From Agelas oroides (Eukaryota > Porifera > Demospongiae > Agelasida > Agelasidae): a DNA stretch of 64,000 nucleotides. The translations under genes were made by a program, and so were the position numbers. Shown here piece by piece: positions 49,200 to 62,944 of this stretch (position 1 is the first letter of the stretch; every line of letters begins with the position of its first letter). The notes under the pieces were generated by a model. The model saw only the letters and a list, made by a program, of their open reading frames with translations. It was not told where the DNA came from and made no database searches. Location: NCBI GenBank assembly GCA_949130485.1, contig OX422184.1, positions 22,157,506-22,221,505 on the forward strand, given 5' to 3'.

Positions 49200-52100
49200 T
49201 GTATACCCACGACAGTATTGTCTCAGATACAGTCCTTGTGAAGTGGAGATACAGTGCATCTTATTTAGCCGTAGCTTAGTATGGGACATGTGGTGTGAAC
49301 AACACCCTTTGGTGGATTTTTAAGCAGGATTGGTGCCTGGTGTTGGACTCCTGATTTGATAGCTGGCAATAGGTAGAACAATATTTCATGCAGCTTAAAC
49401 TATCTTCTATGGATGTTGAGTGCAACCTCTGGGAAGCAATCAGACTAATAGATGTATGTTTAAGGCAACAAAATTATCAAGACAAGGTTTTCAAGTCTTG
49501 CAGGTGAAGCCGTGTTCAATTGTAAACAAATTCAAGTGCTTTGGGTGGCACATGCAGTTAGTGGTGTACCATGTCACATGCAAATGGTGATACATGCCAA
49601 ACAAATGAATCCCTAGCAACAACATTGGTGACCCTAACCTCTGTATACACATACATTGGTTGTTGCATCAGTGAAACAAGGCTTCCATCTTATCACTGTG
49701 CCTCAGATTGACTATACCAATTACCATGGTACAATGCATACGTGTATCACAGATATGACATGATATTTCAGGGTGGGTCTCAGTTAGAAATCTCCTGGAA
49801 AATTAGTACACAACATTTTGGGAAGCAGTAAAGGTACGGCCAGAAAGGGAAATCGAAATGAAAACAGAAATGGAACGCTTTGTATACAGATGGCATAAGT
49901 ACGGATTACAGAATGGAGTGGTCAAAACCACTTACTCTGTGCATTCTGTTCCCAGGACACCACCCAGCTCTTGTCACTTTCAATATGGAAAAGCAGGGGG
50001 TCCTGAGAATTTTATCTTGTAAGCGACATCAAGGATTAATAAACACAGGTGGGACCATTTTCACTACATACACACTATTGCTTTTCTGAGTAGTCCTTTT
50101 AACTTCAGTTACACACTTCTTACAAAGTTTAGTATCAACGTTTAGCGCCACAGATGTACGGTAGTATATAAATAACATGCAGAGGCTGTGTAGCTCCACA
50201 ACAATTAAACACACGTGCAAACAGTAAACTTTCACTTCTTCTTTGGGCTACTTCAGGTGGTATGACACAAAAGTTTCTACTACCATATTTCTACCCCTGA
50301 TGTCACTCTGACGATAAAAGTTCCCAACTGCAAGAGATGGAATGCTGGGTGGGGGCATGAGAATGAGGCTGTATCATGTGCTTTAAGAGTGTCATCTATG
50401 ACTATATCAACCTTGTCCTGGGAGTTGACTATGTCATGAATAGCATATTTCATATTCCAGATGTACACAAGCAATCACTCATGCATAAACACTTGATCCT
50501 GATTAGGAAACTCAAGAGTGTGAAGATTATTTCTAGTCTTAAGGTGGCAGTTCAAAGTAAGAGTGATGAAGCCATGCTGAGTACTTAACACACTACAAAT
50601 TGGATTACAAACACTGGAAACCACAAGATTGTATCACTAAAGTGCGTGATAACGAGTTCATAATTCATTTGCAGCAGCTTTTGTGCAGAATTTCAAATAT
50701 CTCGGAACTGTATCCCTGATTGGAACCGGATAAGCAGTGAACGATTCTGCACGTGTCAGCCTTTTCGGTGATGTATGATATAAGGCTGAGGTCAAAAATT
50801 GTGCTCGCTGTAATAATTTTAGATATGATTGATGCGCTGCAAGAACAGGTTTTTAGTGCTATTGCCCAAAGTCTTTATAGCAAGCGCTCAAGCATACATC
50901 GCTGCAAATGGAACATAAAAAAAAATTTTTTTCATAATTTTCTGACCATCATCAAGTCAGATATTTGGAATGTAGAATTCTTATATAAGCTAAGTTCTAA
51001 AGCATGGTTTCTGCTTACTGCTGCTTAAACTACAAACTAGATATTCAAACAGAGCAGTCTTAGAGCTTACAATATTGCCAATACTGCTAGGTAGGGTGTG
51101 GAAAAATGCACATCTTATGACTAGTTCATCCCAGAAGGTTGAACCGCCACCTTAATATTGTATAGTGGGTTATTTTCATAAATTCAGCCAGTCCCTCAAT
51201 CTGTACCCTGGTTACTGACCATAAGCTATGATGCAGTAACTAGTAAGTAATAGCTGCTTAGCCTTATTCCAAGGCCCATCGACACCTCTCGTTTTTGACT
51301 GTTGAAAATGATTAAAAAGTGGAGCTGGAAAGTGTGGAAATGTGGCAGTAGCTAGTTCTTCTGAGAGAAGACTTTCAGTGGATTATGTAGTTCTTGCAGA
51401 CTGAATATCTCCATCAATATCTACTGTTACTTGTGAATGGTTATTGCCGAGCACATTAGGGCGAGGCTACCGATCTTGCATTGTCTGTTCTCGGTTGGCA
51501 GGGTGTGGCTTACATAGTTATGTGCTAACATCTGTCACACAAAAATCTGTCACATTTAGAAACGCAAACAACATTATGCTTAGGAATGAAAACATTAATC
51601 ATGGTTAGGAATGCCCCAGCACAGCAGCATTGCTAGCAGTCTCATTGTTTCATACCGGCTGCGGTTTCATACCAGTACTGGGGTCAGCAGAGCGCGGCCA
51701 GCGTGTGCCAGCACCAGCAAAGCGAAGGCAGAGAGCTAGACAGTGTAGAGCGATAAACAGAGCTCGAGGAAGTGGATTCCGAGAGGCCATCAGAGTGCAG
51801 TCAATGCCTTACAACACTAAGGGAGTGACGGCAAAGAGGCTAGTAGAGTGAAGCAAAAAGACAGTGATAGTGAAGTTACTATGCCATGCCATTTTGGTGC
51901 TAGGCAACGGCTGCAAAAATGTCGCTAATCTCCGTAAACCCATCAAAAGCATCACTTTGATACGCTTCATTCATGTCTCAAGATCACTGACCATGCCTTT
52001 ATATATATGTACAAGCAAAGAAGATTTCAAGACAAAAGTTTCTAATTCTTAGAGGTGAAGCCCTGCTATTTGTAAACACATTCAAGTGTTGGGAGGTACT

Positions 52101-52290
52101 TAGTGGTGTACTGTGTCACATACAAATGTTGATGCAAACAAATAGTGCTGATTAGCAACAACATTCCTGACCCTCACCTGTGAATACACATACATTGGTC
52201 ATGAAACAAGGGTTCTGTCATATGCACAGAACAGGGATAGGCAACATAATAGGAAAAATTCTGTAACCCTTGCTAAGGTCATGTGGATGA
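49200..52290. repeat. Segmental duplication B3
   Basis: Partner of B2. After 52290 it joins sequence that in B2 lies about 0.5 kb further on (33040), marking a deletion, and then continues into C3. Confidence 0.9.
50412..50432 (-). pseudogene. Ankyrin exon stub in duplication B3
   Basis: Same stub as at 30664, slightly longer: on the minus strand it reads IVNSQDK followed by gttgat. It duplicates B2, so the truncation predates the B2/B3 split. Confidence 0.55.
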
Positions 52291-52449
52291 TTTTAAGTTA
52301 CCTGGGAGTGGGGCAGTTATGATTAAATAGGTGGAGCATTTGTGATGGGCAGTGATGGTTATGTGGGTGGATATATCAGTTCCCAGTATCATTTAGATAC
52401 GTATGTTCAAAAAAACACTGGCCTTCGGTGTAGTACCCTTTCTGATCAT

Positions 52450-54660
52450 TGCATGGGGATTGAGGTGATGAGGGTTGGTTCCTTGACAAAGGTTTCAAAA
52501 TTCTGACATCACTTCTGTGACAGAGCAGTGAACACAATGAAAAGTGGAGGAGATCAGTTAAAGAAAATTGAAGAACTAAACATTTTGCATCACATCCATG
52601 AATCCACAGTGATGCACAACAGTAGCTAGCTAGCTAGCAAGTTAATCCACAGCACTAGTTGTTACCAAAGGTGCATCAAGCTGCCAAAGGCGAGACTACT
52701 TGTTACCAAGGGTGCATCAAGCTGCCAAAGGCGGCTCGATGCACCTTTGATGTCAAATTATCACTGATTCAAAAGATTCACTCTTTTGAAAAGGAAGCTA
52801 GGCAGCTGGCTAGCTATATATAGGCACAGCATTACTACAAGTATCAATACAGTATTCAACTACCTGAACAGTGTTTCACTTAGAAGAAAGTGTTTGAAAG
52901 TGAAAGTGTTTGGAAATTGCACAGCAGAAAGCACTTTGTGACACTCTGCTTTTGGCTCCGTGCACTTTGCTAATTAGAGAACACCAAGCTTCTAGTTGGG
53001 TGCGGCTGATGAGTTAGCTCTTAGTTTATTACGCTACTAGTATAGAATAATTTGTGATTAAACAAATTTCTATCCCTTCGGAGGAAAGCTAGACTGCTTG
53101 GGGGAAGTTTCCCCCCTTCCCCCACCTGTAGGTTAAACCCTGCCAAACTACTCAAAACTGGAACTGAGAAGCTTGGATTCACCCTATCTCTGGCGGTACT
53201 AGACAGCTAGCCCTCAGGCATGTCAATAGCTTGATTTGGGACTAGTAGTAAAGCTAAGCAAGGCTACCTCAACAGTCATAACCACAGAACTACTGGAGCT
53301 AGACTCCTCATGCAAACCTTACAGAAATTAATAAAAGGCAGCTGAACATCTTTGTGGAGCCAAGGTAATTGTTTACAGTATCATTTGTCTATGCATTTCT
53401 GTTCCATGCCTGAATAGATGTAAGCCATGCCTGTTCCATGCATGGAATGGTAGACTCATGCAGACTTAGTGGAGCAAAGGTAATTTTTTAGAGTAACATG
53501 TGTCCACACTTGGCTGTTCCATCTATTTCATGCATAAAGTTACACATGAACTTATGTATGAAGAGAACCATACCTGTATTATGCATGGCACAGGAGAATG
53601 ATGAATGGAACGTGCATGGAATCGTAGATTCGTGTAGTGCATGCATTACGCATGATACATGTATGGATCAACCACACTATAGGTGCACATGTGCAGTTTA
53701 GCATTAATCCAATGGATATGGATTACTCACAGACGTACAAACAATACATTCCATAGTCCTACCGTAATGTAATAATGATCAATGCCCACTCAATACACAA
53801 GAACATGCCATGCTGTGCTGTTGTGGTTTTGTAGCTTATTAACCTCTGACCAGCTGCGCAAACTTGGAACTGTCCCAAGATCTTTCCTTAACCACTTCCC
53901 AGCTTTTAATATACCACTATGTCATTACCACCTCGTATTACATAAGCTCCCAAAAGGTAAAAGTTGGGAGAAGGTGTATGCTCAAATATTCAATTAGCAT
54001 CGTTCATACACCCCACACCCCACCAGGTTCCTCGTGATGTTACACACAAGAACAAAAATCACGACGGCTTCTGTGACTATCTGGAAGAATGGCAGCTTAG
54101 CCAAAGTGTACTACGGAAACTCACTGACACTTGTATATATACTAAGCCGAGAAGTATTGAAGTAACTTGCTTCATCAGTGGTGACATAGAAGGACCCTGT
54201 GTAAGCTTGTACTGCAAACAAAAATGACACTTGCTATGGGGTATTTACACAAGCAAGAAATACTTATGCAAGGGTTAGGAGGGCATTTGCAAAGAAGCAA
54301 GCACAGCAAAGTAGACAGCGATAGGGAAGTCACTATGCCATCTGATTTTGGTGCTAGTCAAAGGTTGTAAAACCTCACTAATGTCCACAAACCCATCAAA
54401 AACACACTCGTACACCCTTGGGTACAAACTCTGGGAAGCAATCTGATCAACACAGTACATCACTATCTTCAAGGCATCTTGGGTGCAAACTCTGGGAAGC
54501 AATCTGATCAACACAGTACACCACTAAGTACCTCCCAACACTTGAATGTGTTTACAAATAGCAGGGCTTCACCTCTACGAATTAGAAACTATTGTCTTGA
54601 AAATCTTGTTTGCTTGTGTGTACATGTATTGTCTGGTATGTACATTTATTGTTGTTAATG
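52450..54660. repeat. Segmental duplication C3 (5' truncated)
   Basis: Begins with ggggattgaggtgatgag, equivalent to 41805 in C2, and runs into A3. It contains small local duplications near 52690 (about 37 bp) and 54410-54520. Confidence 0.85.
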
Positions 54661-55315
54661 ATGTATAGCAAACAAAATAGTGCTGATTAGCAACAACATT
54701 CCTGAACCTCACCTCTGAATACACATACATTGGTCATGAAACAAGGGTTCCATCATATGCACAGAACAGGGATAGGCAACATAATAGGAAAAATTCTGTA
54801 GCCCTTGCTAAGGTCATGTGGATGCTCAAGCAACTGAGTGGGGATGGCAGACACAAACCCAGCTGTGGTCCGTGATTGAGATGATGGATGAAAATTGTAC
54901 TTTTTATTGATTGGAAGATCACCCTTGACTTTGAACACATTAACATGGGGTGCTAGGAGACTTGGGCGAGCAAAAACTTACAACTCTCGAAAATATGCCC
55001 AACCCCCTATTTGAGGAGCATTGGAAGCATGCATTGCATGGCGAATGGCATGTTTATAACTGGGCCTGGTATGCAGTGGGCATTAATGATTATTCCAAGG
55101 TTTTCATTATACACAAGAACATGGCATGCTGTGGTTTTGTGGCTTGTAGCATATTAACATCTGACTTGTATGTAACCATGGAAACCTGTCTCAAGTCAGG
55201 GTTTCAAATACGGGGGGTGGGGGTGCAATCGCCTCCCCCCCCCCCTTGCCAGAGTCTCACCTCCCCTTGGAAATTAGGTTAGCATTTTTTTCAAGGGGTA
55301 TGTAATGAATATACA

Positions 55316-56192
55316 CTCAGGCGCGTTAAGGACTGGGTCCAGCTGTTTTGCGCGCGCTGCCTAAATTACCCTTGAGGCGGGCGTTATCTTACCATAAACA
55401 GGAAGGCGGTTGTATCTATGTAAACAATGCGGAACCTTGGAATGCAATTAAGTACCTTCGCTATCACTGTACGGATGGACCGTTCTAGGCGTGTACTCTT
55501 CCTAACGGTCTTGTTCTTACCTAAACGTGATGCGATACGCACGTCTGTAACACTAAAAGTCATTCTAGAAAGCGCTTCCAGCAATTTTCAAAGTGTCTGT
55601 AGTGGAGTCACGTGCACCATGTACGGTAGCACGTGCCAGCTACTCTTGAATAAGCCGCATAATGGCCGCTTGGCAGCTCTTTTTCCGGAAGTAACTCATG
55701 CGGAATTCTACAGAAGAGAGCTGGAGTGTACTATTGGGTTTGATGGAGAAGAAATCTAATTGTCTTTGATTTCACCGTGGGAAAAGTTCGTAGCTTACCG
55801 CTAAAGGTACGAAGTGAAGCTTTAAATGCCCGGTGGGCGTGGCATATTTGCCAGTTCTAGCGCTCTAGAAAGCGACATCGACTATTCCCACGGATAAAAA
55901 GTTGGGCCAGTTGAAATAGAACGTATTGGTGCAAAAAGAATCGTGAAATTTTGCTCGCGCGAATTCCGCATATCACGTTTATTGCATTGATATACCCTGA
56001 GGGAGGGGCTTGGTACAGCTAAGTTGTTTGTGGGCGGGGCCTAAAATTATGTCCCAGTAAACAATAAGGGTGGGGCTACATGTAACAATACTAAACAACT
56101 ACTTTAAGCATCTTCATTTGTCATAAAGTTGATTCAAATTTTGCCATAATATAGCCTCAGAAGCCCTGGACCCAGTCCTTAATGCCCCTGAG
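55316..56192. mobile_element. 877-bp inverted-repeat element with CA target duplication, A3 only
   Basis: The start CTCAGG, then GTTAAGGACTGGGTCCAG; the end is the inverse (CTGGACCCAGTCCTTAA, then CCTGAG). CA flanks both sides (55314-55315, 56193-56194), and A1 has one CA at the empty site (4875-4876). It holds a 110-codon open frame (55427-55759) without a recognisable transposase motif. I cannot assign a superfamily. Confidence 0.85.
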
Positions 56193-57317
56193 CAGAACTG
56201 AAACTCAACACAAGGAATATACAGCATAAGGTAGCCTGAGGCTATACACAAGGAGAATGTACAGTTTTTAACTTAACAGCTATTCTTCTACTCTTTCTGT
56301 TCCACGAATCTACAATGTCTTCAACGTCACTACCTATAGACAGTGTGCCTGCTTGGGCGTGGTCCATATATTATACATCGATGTGCCAGCGGTGTTGGTG
56401 CTCCCCCACTCAACACACAACTTCTGAACATGCAGGTACAGATAAAGTCTGTCGGCCCTGTCAAATGGGGAACCCGCAGCATCCTTCAATGGATCCACCC
56501 GAAGACGCATGTGTTCTAACAACCATAATACCTCAGGCATGCCCTAGACCTAAACAGCATAACAGTGGGCACCAGGCTAGACTTCTCACTGTGCATGAAG
56601 GAATATCTCTCCAACAATAATTCCTTGCCCCAGCCCCATTCCCATTTCCAAAGTTAACCATAGGATACCCCCTTGGTGAAGAGATAATTGAGCCGGAGGC
56701 TGAGGTGGTGGATAGTGAGAGTATCCGCTCAGGCAAAGTGCTTGTACAGTCAACCCACCCAGGACCGCAACCCCGTCCGCAGGGAATCTCCACCTAGCTA
56801 CCACAGTGTATTTAATTGCGAGAGGAAGGACAGCTGTAGTCAAAAACACCCCGTCTTTATCCATCTCCATATAGATACATGTATATAAAGTATAAAGCCC
56901 TTATCCTAACACAGCCCCTGATCCAGCCCGTAGAGAAACCTACAGCATGCACACAGAGAGGTTTTAGTATCTGAGCTTACTGTTGTAACTAGGTCACAAG
57001 CAAGTCTTCCACAGCTTAGTCGAATACATCTTTACAACCCCCAGCCCCATTCCCATTCTCCAAAGTTAACCATAGGATACCCCCTTGGTGAAGAGATAAC
57101 TGAGCCGGAGACTGAGGTGGTGGATAGTGAGAGTATCCGCTCAGGCAAAGTGCTTGTACAGTCAACCCACCCAGGCCTGCAACCCCGTCCGCAGGGGATC
57201 TCCACTTAACTACCACAGTGTATTTAATTGCGAGAGGAAGGACAGCTGTAGTCAAAAAGACCCTGTCTTTATCGTGTATTAAGCATAAAGTATAAAGCCC
57301 TTATCCTAACACACTCA

Positions 57318-57622
57318 CACTCGTAATTTAAAATGTGAATGAGCTTCACACCCATAACGTAACAGTAGTAACTCAAGTGTGAATGAGCTTCACACTCGTA
57401 ACGTAACTGTGAGTGTCACAGTAGTAACTCAAGTGTGAATGAGCTTCACACTCGTAACGTAACTGTGAGTGAACCTCACAGTAGTAACTCAAGTGTGAAT
57501 GAGCTTCACACCCGTAGCGGAACTGTGAGTGAGCCTCACAGTAGTAATGTTAATTCTAGTGAGCCTCAGACCTATAGCGCAACTGTGAGAGAGCCTCACA
57601 GTGGTTAGTCAAGTGCGAGAGA
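57318..57622. repeat. Approximately 60-bp minisatellite in A3, one extra unit
   Basis: Same array as at 6003 but with one additional unit near 57377-57430, showing change in copy number since the A1/A3 split. Confidence 0.85.
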
Positions 57623-58267
57623 GCCTGAAAGATAACACCGAACAGCCCCAGCCCAACCCTAGCCATAGCTCAGCCTTACGGAACCGACTATAACCCTAGG
57701 CGTACCGTTACTATAGCAAAGCACACGCTATAACTAGCGTAAAGATGCCGTTACAAGGGTAAGTATGCCGTTACTAAGAGAAGCATGCTCCCATTTAAAG
57801 CCCCCCAACCGCGTCTCACACACAAACTAGTATAGTACTCACCGCGAAAAAGTCGCCACAGCACAGACCCGAGTGTCCAGCAAAAGAGTCTTCAGTACAG
57901 AAACGCCTACCGCCGAACAAGCCTCCCAGACGCACGGAACGACAGCGAGTAAGCGAGAGACGGTACGTTGGTTCGCCCATCCCCCTAGTTAGTGTTATGA
58001 TAACTCCACCCATTTAGCCCCACCCCCAATTTGCTTAGTAATTAGAATATTCTTAGCTGTGTGAATGCCAACCAAGAGCTGGGCTCCTCACTCAAAGCAA
58101 GCCTTAGGCGGGGAGTGGTCCCGCCCTTTCTGTAGTAGGCCACGGGTCAGGAGTTCAAAGGGACCAAAACCCGTGGTCATGCGAGGACCGGAAAGGGTAC
58201 TCCCCTGAAGACCAGTATTTTTTTTTATTTGAGCATATCTCCCAAAAACAGTAACTAACTGCCCCAT

Positions 58268-58412
58268 CCATTTGAGCCATAAATGCCCCACCCATTTAAG
58301 CCATAAATGCCCAACCCATTTAAGTCATAAATGCCACACCCATTTAAGCCATAAATGCCCCACCCATTTAAGCCGTAAAAATGCCCCATCCATTTAAGCC
58401 ATAAATGCCCCA
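58268..58412. repeat. 24-bp tandem repeat, six units (A3)
   Basis: Same array as 6895-7015 with one additional unit. Confidence 0.9.
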
Positions 58413-58940
58413 TCCCCATCTCCCTTTATGTTTTAACTTCACACTTTATGTATGTGTGAAATTTTGAACATTGATGTGCCAGCGGTGTTGGTGCTCCCCC
58501 ACTCTACACACACCTTCCTCTTCATTTCTGACAATTTTTGGGCCTGGTCATTCTCACACACACTTTAGCCATGCAGATAGAAGACTCACAGTGCAGACCT
58601 ACCATACTCTAACTTAGTGTTCACAACAGCTACTGTGGCTACACAGTCTAGGGATTAAGAGATCCAAAACATGAAGCTAGTATGGTGATCTCTGCTCTCT
58701 ATATACCACAGTAGCATAGCTTGATCACCCTTGATAGTCATGCATTGTTAGTCCTGTTCCAAGACCATATTGTTTACACTTGCTGGCTGTGAGCAGCATG
58801 ACTTTCTGTCTTGCATATCACCCAGCTTGAGACAGCTTTGAGAAGCTGAGGAAAATTACCATGTTTATCATGCAACTGGCAGTTAATATGGAACTACACA
58901 ATTTTCCACTGAGTACATGTGGTGCAATAATAATTACTGT

Positions 58941-59367
58941 ATTGTCCCGGGCAAGCGCCCACCCCCCAATTTCGACTGCTCTATGGTTTTTAGAAGTCGT
59001 TTGTTTAACCGCCAACCACACAAAATTCTTGTGTAATGACTCACAATTTGTTTGCCGCTGAGCTCATATACATAGCTGCGATCATTTTGATGAGCTTCAG
59101 GTGCCACTGCAGTCGGCAGCAAGGTTTGCACACACCGGTCATAGCCTCGTCCGCTATGTTCTCCTCTAGCAGTGCGATATTCATGTACTGCAGGCAATGA
59201 ACGCTGTGAGCCTTGGAAACGAGACAGCAGGTTGGCCCGTTTTCTAGCACAATACAGCTTTCTACACTGCCATGCTGCCCTCACTTGGCTAAAGGATGAA
59301 GCATGCGTGAAGCGACAATGTAATAGCTCCTGTCTGATCAGAGTGGGCGCTTGTATGGGGATAGTTA
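58941..59367 (-). mobile_element. Inverted-repeat element with a 149-codon open frame (A3 copy)
   Basis: Same element as 7540-7965. On the minus strand the frame 59383-58934 stays open for 149 codons across the whole element (MHWMFLTIP... to ...GRLPGTIQ). I recognise no domain. It is probably an accident of a short low-divergence element, or a fragment of captured sequence. Confidence 0.4.
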
Positions 59368-60284
59368 AAAACATCCAATGCACTCATTCCTGCTTGCTGA
59401 TACCTGCTTGATTATGCTTCTGGTGTCAATCTATACACAAGAACATGCCATGTGGTTTGAACTCTGACTTGCTATGTAAACATGGAAGCCTGTTTCAAGA
59501 TCTTTAGCAACCTAGTAACCAGGAATGCTCTTCCCAGATCTTCAATAAGCCAGCATGTGTGATATCCTCCCTAGTACGCTCAATCCTAACTCACCAAGGT
59601 CTACTGTAGATAGTATGTATAACACTCCACTGGTCACATACACAACATTATATTAGGTCACGGGGGTTCAATATTTGGTCAATGATAGGGCTCAAGCCAG
59701 CATACCCTTCTGTGTCTTGTGTGTGCAGACTCCCTAAATTGAAAGGACTAGTACACTGTGCCTGTATTGGGCTGTTTGAGATGAAGCTTCACAAGGGTAC
59801 TTACTACCTAACTGGAGGCATGAGGTAAAACAAAGAAGGGGGAAGGTGATGAGGGTTGGTGACAATATCTGACAGCCCAGAGAACTGCAGGTGAACTTGT
59901 GTCCACAATGCTGTATGTGATTATCAGGTGATTTAGTTATGTTGTCTAGCACCTGTACCAGATATATCAATATGGTAAATAACCAAGCCACACAATTAAA
60001 CTATCTAAATTTAGCTATATTTATGCACAGGTAAATACTGCATGAGTGTAGGGGTTGTGGGCGACAACTGTCATAAGTCCAAGAAATTATTATTGCTACC
60101 CACTGGGAATGTCTCTCATCATGGCTGTACACAGTCATGACTACATAAGTTACTTCCAGTGTGCAATGGTTTTGCTCTAACTGGCCTTGGTAACACAACT
60201 TCAGCTGGTTGCATCTGTTTCAACTATTGTCTTCTCAAAGCCTCACTGCAAACAGATGGTCAGTGACACCAGACTAGACAGGCA

Positions 60285-60520
60285 TCATGAGGAATGTTAG
60301 GGCATGTACTGGAATGGGATTAGTCTTGGGGGCAGGGATTGGGTTGGAGAGTTACATCAGGGGTGGGGTTAAATAATGGGGATGGTGGTTCTGGAGAAGG
60401 CTAGAGAGATATGAGTCTGGCTGATGGTTGAGGTTGTAAGGAAGGGGATTGGCACTAGAGAGTAAGAGGAAGGATACGGTTACTATTTCCACACTACTAG
60501 TAGTATGTGGCATAACAATT
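60285..60520 (-). pseudogene. Decayed Pro/Ser-rich exon in A3
   Basis: Duplicate of the relic at 8880-9110, nearly base-for-base the same. Confidence 0.45.
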
Positions 60521-62506
60521 TTATTGGATGTTCAGAGTGGTGGGTATGGCAATTATGCTGTCATTCTGTAAGACTATGAAATGGATTGTCTCAGAGAATT
60601 GACGTGAGAAGGCTTGGTACTTTGACAAGACATTTGTCAGGGTAGTTCAAATTGTGTCATCATCTTTATGAGGTAACGGTGAACATCAGGGGAGATTTGT
60701 TCAGAAAAATTGAAGAACCGTACAATCCACAGTTGTATATAGCACTGTGATTTGTTCAATCACTAGCTATAAATCTACTTTCAAATGGTGTATAGCACAA
60801 TAGGCAGGTATGAAACACCCTCTCTACATACTACTATTGAAATGTTAAGTGGGAAGCCAGGACAGCAACTGCTATGGGCAGGGTTTAGGAAGTGATCCAA
60901 ATGGTGCTCTTACATAAATTCACCACATTCAAATGGTGCTCCAATTAACCAAATGGTGCAAAACCATCCACTAAAGGTCTAGCGAGAACCCTGCCTACTG
61001 CCGTCTGCACTCAATCTTCAGCATCACTGAATGTTGACCGAAAATGGCCACGTGACCAACCGCTCCAACAGCTATACGCAGCTCGTCGCACAATGTTGTC
61101 ATCATCCCGATTGTATAGCCAGCTTCCGTGAAGTAGCATCACTCCATTGTTGCCTGAGCTCCAGTATATTGCTGCAGCTGCTCCTGGGACAGTTTGCTAC
61201 TGCTATTCACACTTACTGGCTGATGGGTACTAATATTCATAGGGTTCTTATGCTCAAGGGGGTACTACTATTCAGGAAATTGATAGCAAACACTTTGATA
61301 GGTACTTATATTCATAGGGTACCTGTGATTGATGGGTACTTACACTGCAGAGGTAATTACAGTGACATAATATCCTGTATCAGCTTGCTCAGGCTTGCCC
61401 CCACAATGTTCTACATTTTCTAGTGTATAGTTGGGGCGAGCCTGAGCGAGCCCCACACCAGCGGGACCGCATTGCGCAGGTGATCACATGATTTTTATAT
61501 TGTAGCCAGTGATGGCCAAGCCAATTTCAGCAAAAATCTATTTTTAGCATCTTAGCCACCAAATTTTCTTCTTATGCGATAAAGCACATCCTCTTCACTA
61601 AGAATCCTGGATGGGAAAATACAAATCGATTCGCTTTTGGAGAAAACCGTGACTTTCTATTTGGTGGCTCACCATTAAAATGATGTTTTTGGCCATAATT
61701 GATTTCGTACAGCATGGTTTTGCTTCTCACGCAGGATCTTGGTAATATCAACCACTTACCCATTTCAACCTTACATCTAAAGGAAAAGAAATCGTTATTT
61801 TGGCAATGTATTTTTAGTCACTCTTTGGAAATAGCGATGTCATAATTGGTCACATGATTATGAAAGTGGACATGGCAATAAAGTAAATGATATGTTTTCT
61901 GTCCAAATTCAGATTACATATGCTAAGTGGAAAGAAAGTTACGGAAACTTCCTACTTTTGTTTTCCACTCGTGCCATACACCTGTGTATGCCAAAGACCC
62001 CAAAGTAGCAGACATAGCTCAACTAGGTTTGAGGAACAAGTGGAGCATAATGGGAGCAATGCAAGAATGATAATTTAAAGTGAATTTCACGGAAGTTTCC
62101 TAAAAGCATAACTTGGGCCAAAATTTGAAGCATAATAGACTCAGGCTATAGATGTGCAAAGTTAACATACATGTGTGGTGCCATGGTGATAATTAGAGCA
62201 ATTTGTCAAATGTAACAATGAGGCAGATAGATTTCTAATTGACACCAAACAAGTGGTTAATTACACCCTCACAATATATTCAGCCATACCTTGAGGCTTC
62301 ACCCTGGATATTGACCATAAATCTCCTTGGCTACCATAAAAAATGAATCTGTTCATATTCAAGATTAATCCGTAGGCATGAGAATATTATGCCTATAATA
62401 TCATTCTATGCTCTTATGCTCAAACAATGTGATGATTGTCCTGTTAACCCTTTGAACGCGATAGGCATACATATGCCTAATCTTTACTTCCCGTGAGTAT
62501 GAACGG

Positions 62507-62944
62507 TAGCCTCGTTCCCAGGCCCTCGCCCAGCTTCCCGTCGCTTGCAGCACGGTAAAGCGGGAGAGGGCCTGGTACATTTCCTCACGTGAGTGACGTC
62601 ACGGACAGGGCAAATTATGTGAACGTGGGCGTCATGTAAACCACAAAAAACTTTGCCCGCACGCACGCACTGGAGCACGATATTCCGAGTCGAAAGATGG
62701 CTGCACATGAAGGCGCTTTTATGTCGCTCTTCACGAGACAGTCGGGAGGACAGAGAGTTTTACCAAGCCAAGATAGTGAAGACACACAGCAACAATTTAG
62801 TCATGCTCGCCCACGTTCAATTAAAGTCTTTCTACCGTCTTTCTACCCGTGATGTCACTCACGTGAGGAAATGTACCAGGCCCTCTCCCGCTTTACCGTA
62901 CTGCAAGCGACGGGAAGCTGGGTGAGGGCCTGGGAACGAGGCTA
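62507..62944. mobile_element. Long-inverted-repeat element with 9-bp target duplication (A3)
   Basis: The same insertion as 11095-11533, inherited through the A1/A3 duplication, with the same flanking TATGAACGG/CATGAACGG. Confidence 0.85.

Noticed and set aside
55427-55759. Transposase in the 877-bp element
   Set aside because: The 110-codon frame shows no DDE/D spacing, zinc finger or other motif I recognise, and is too short.
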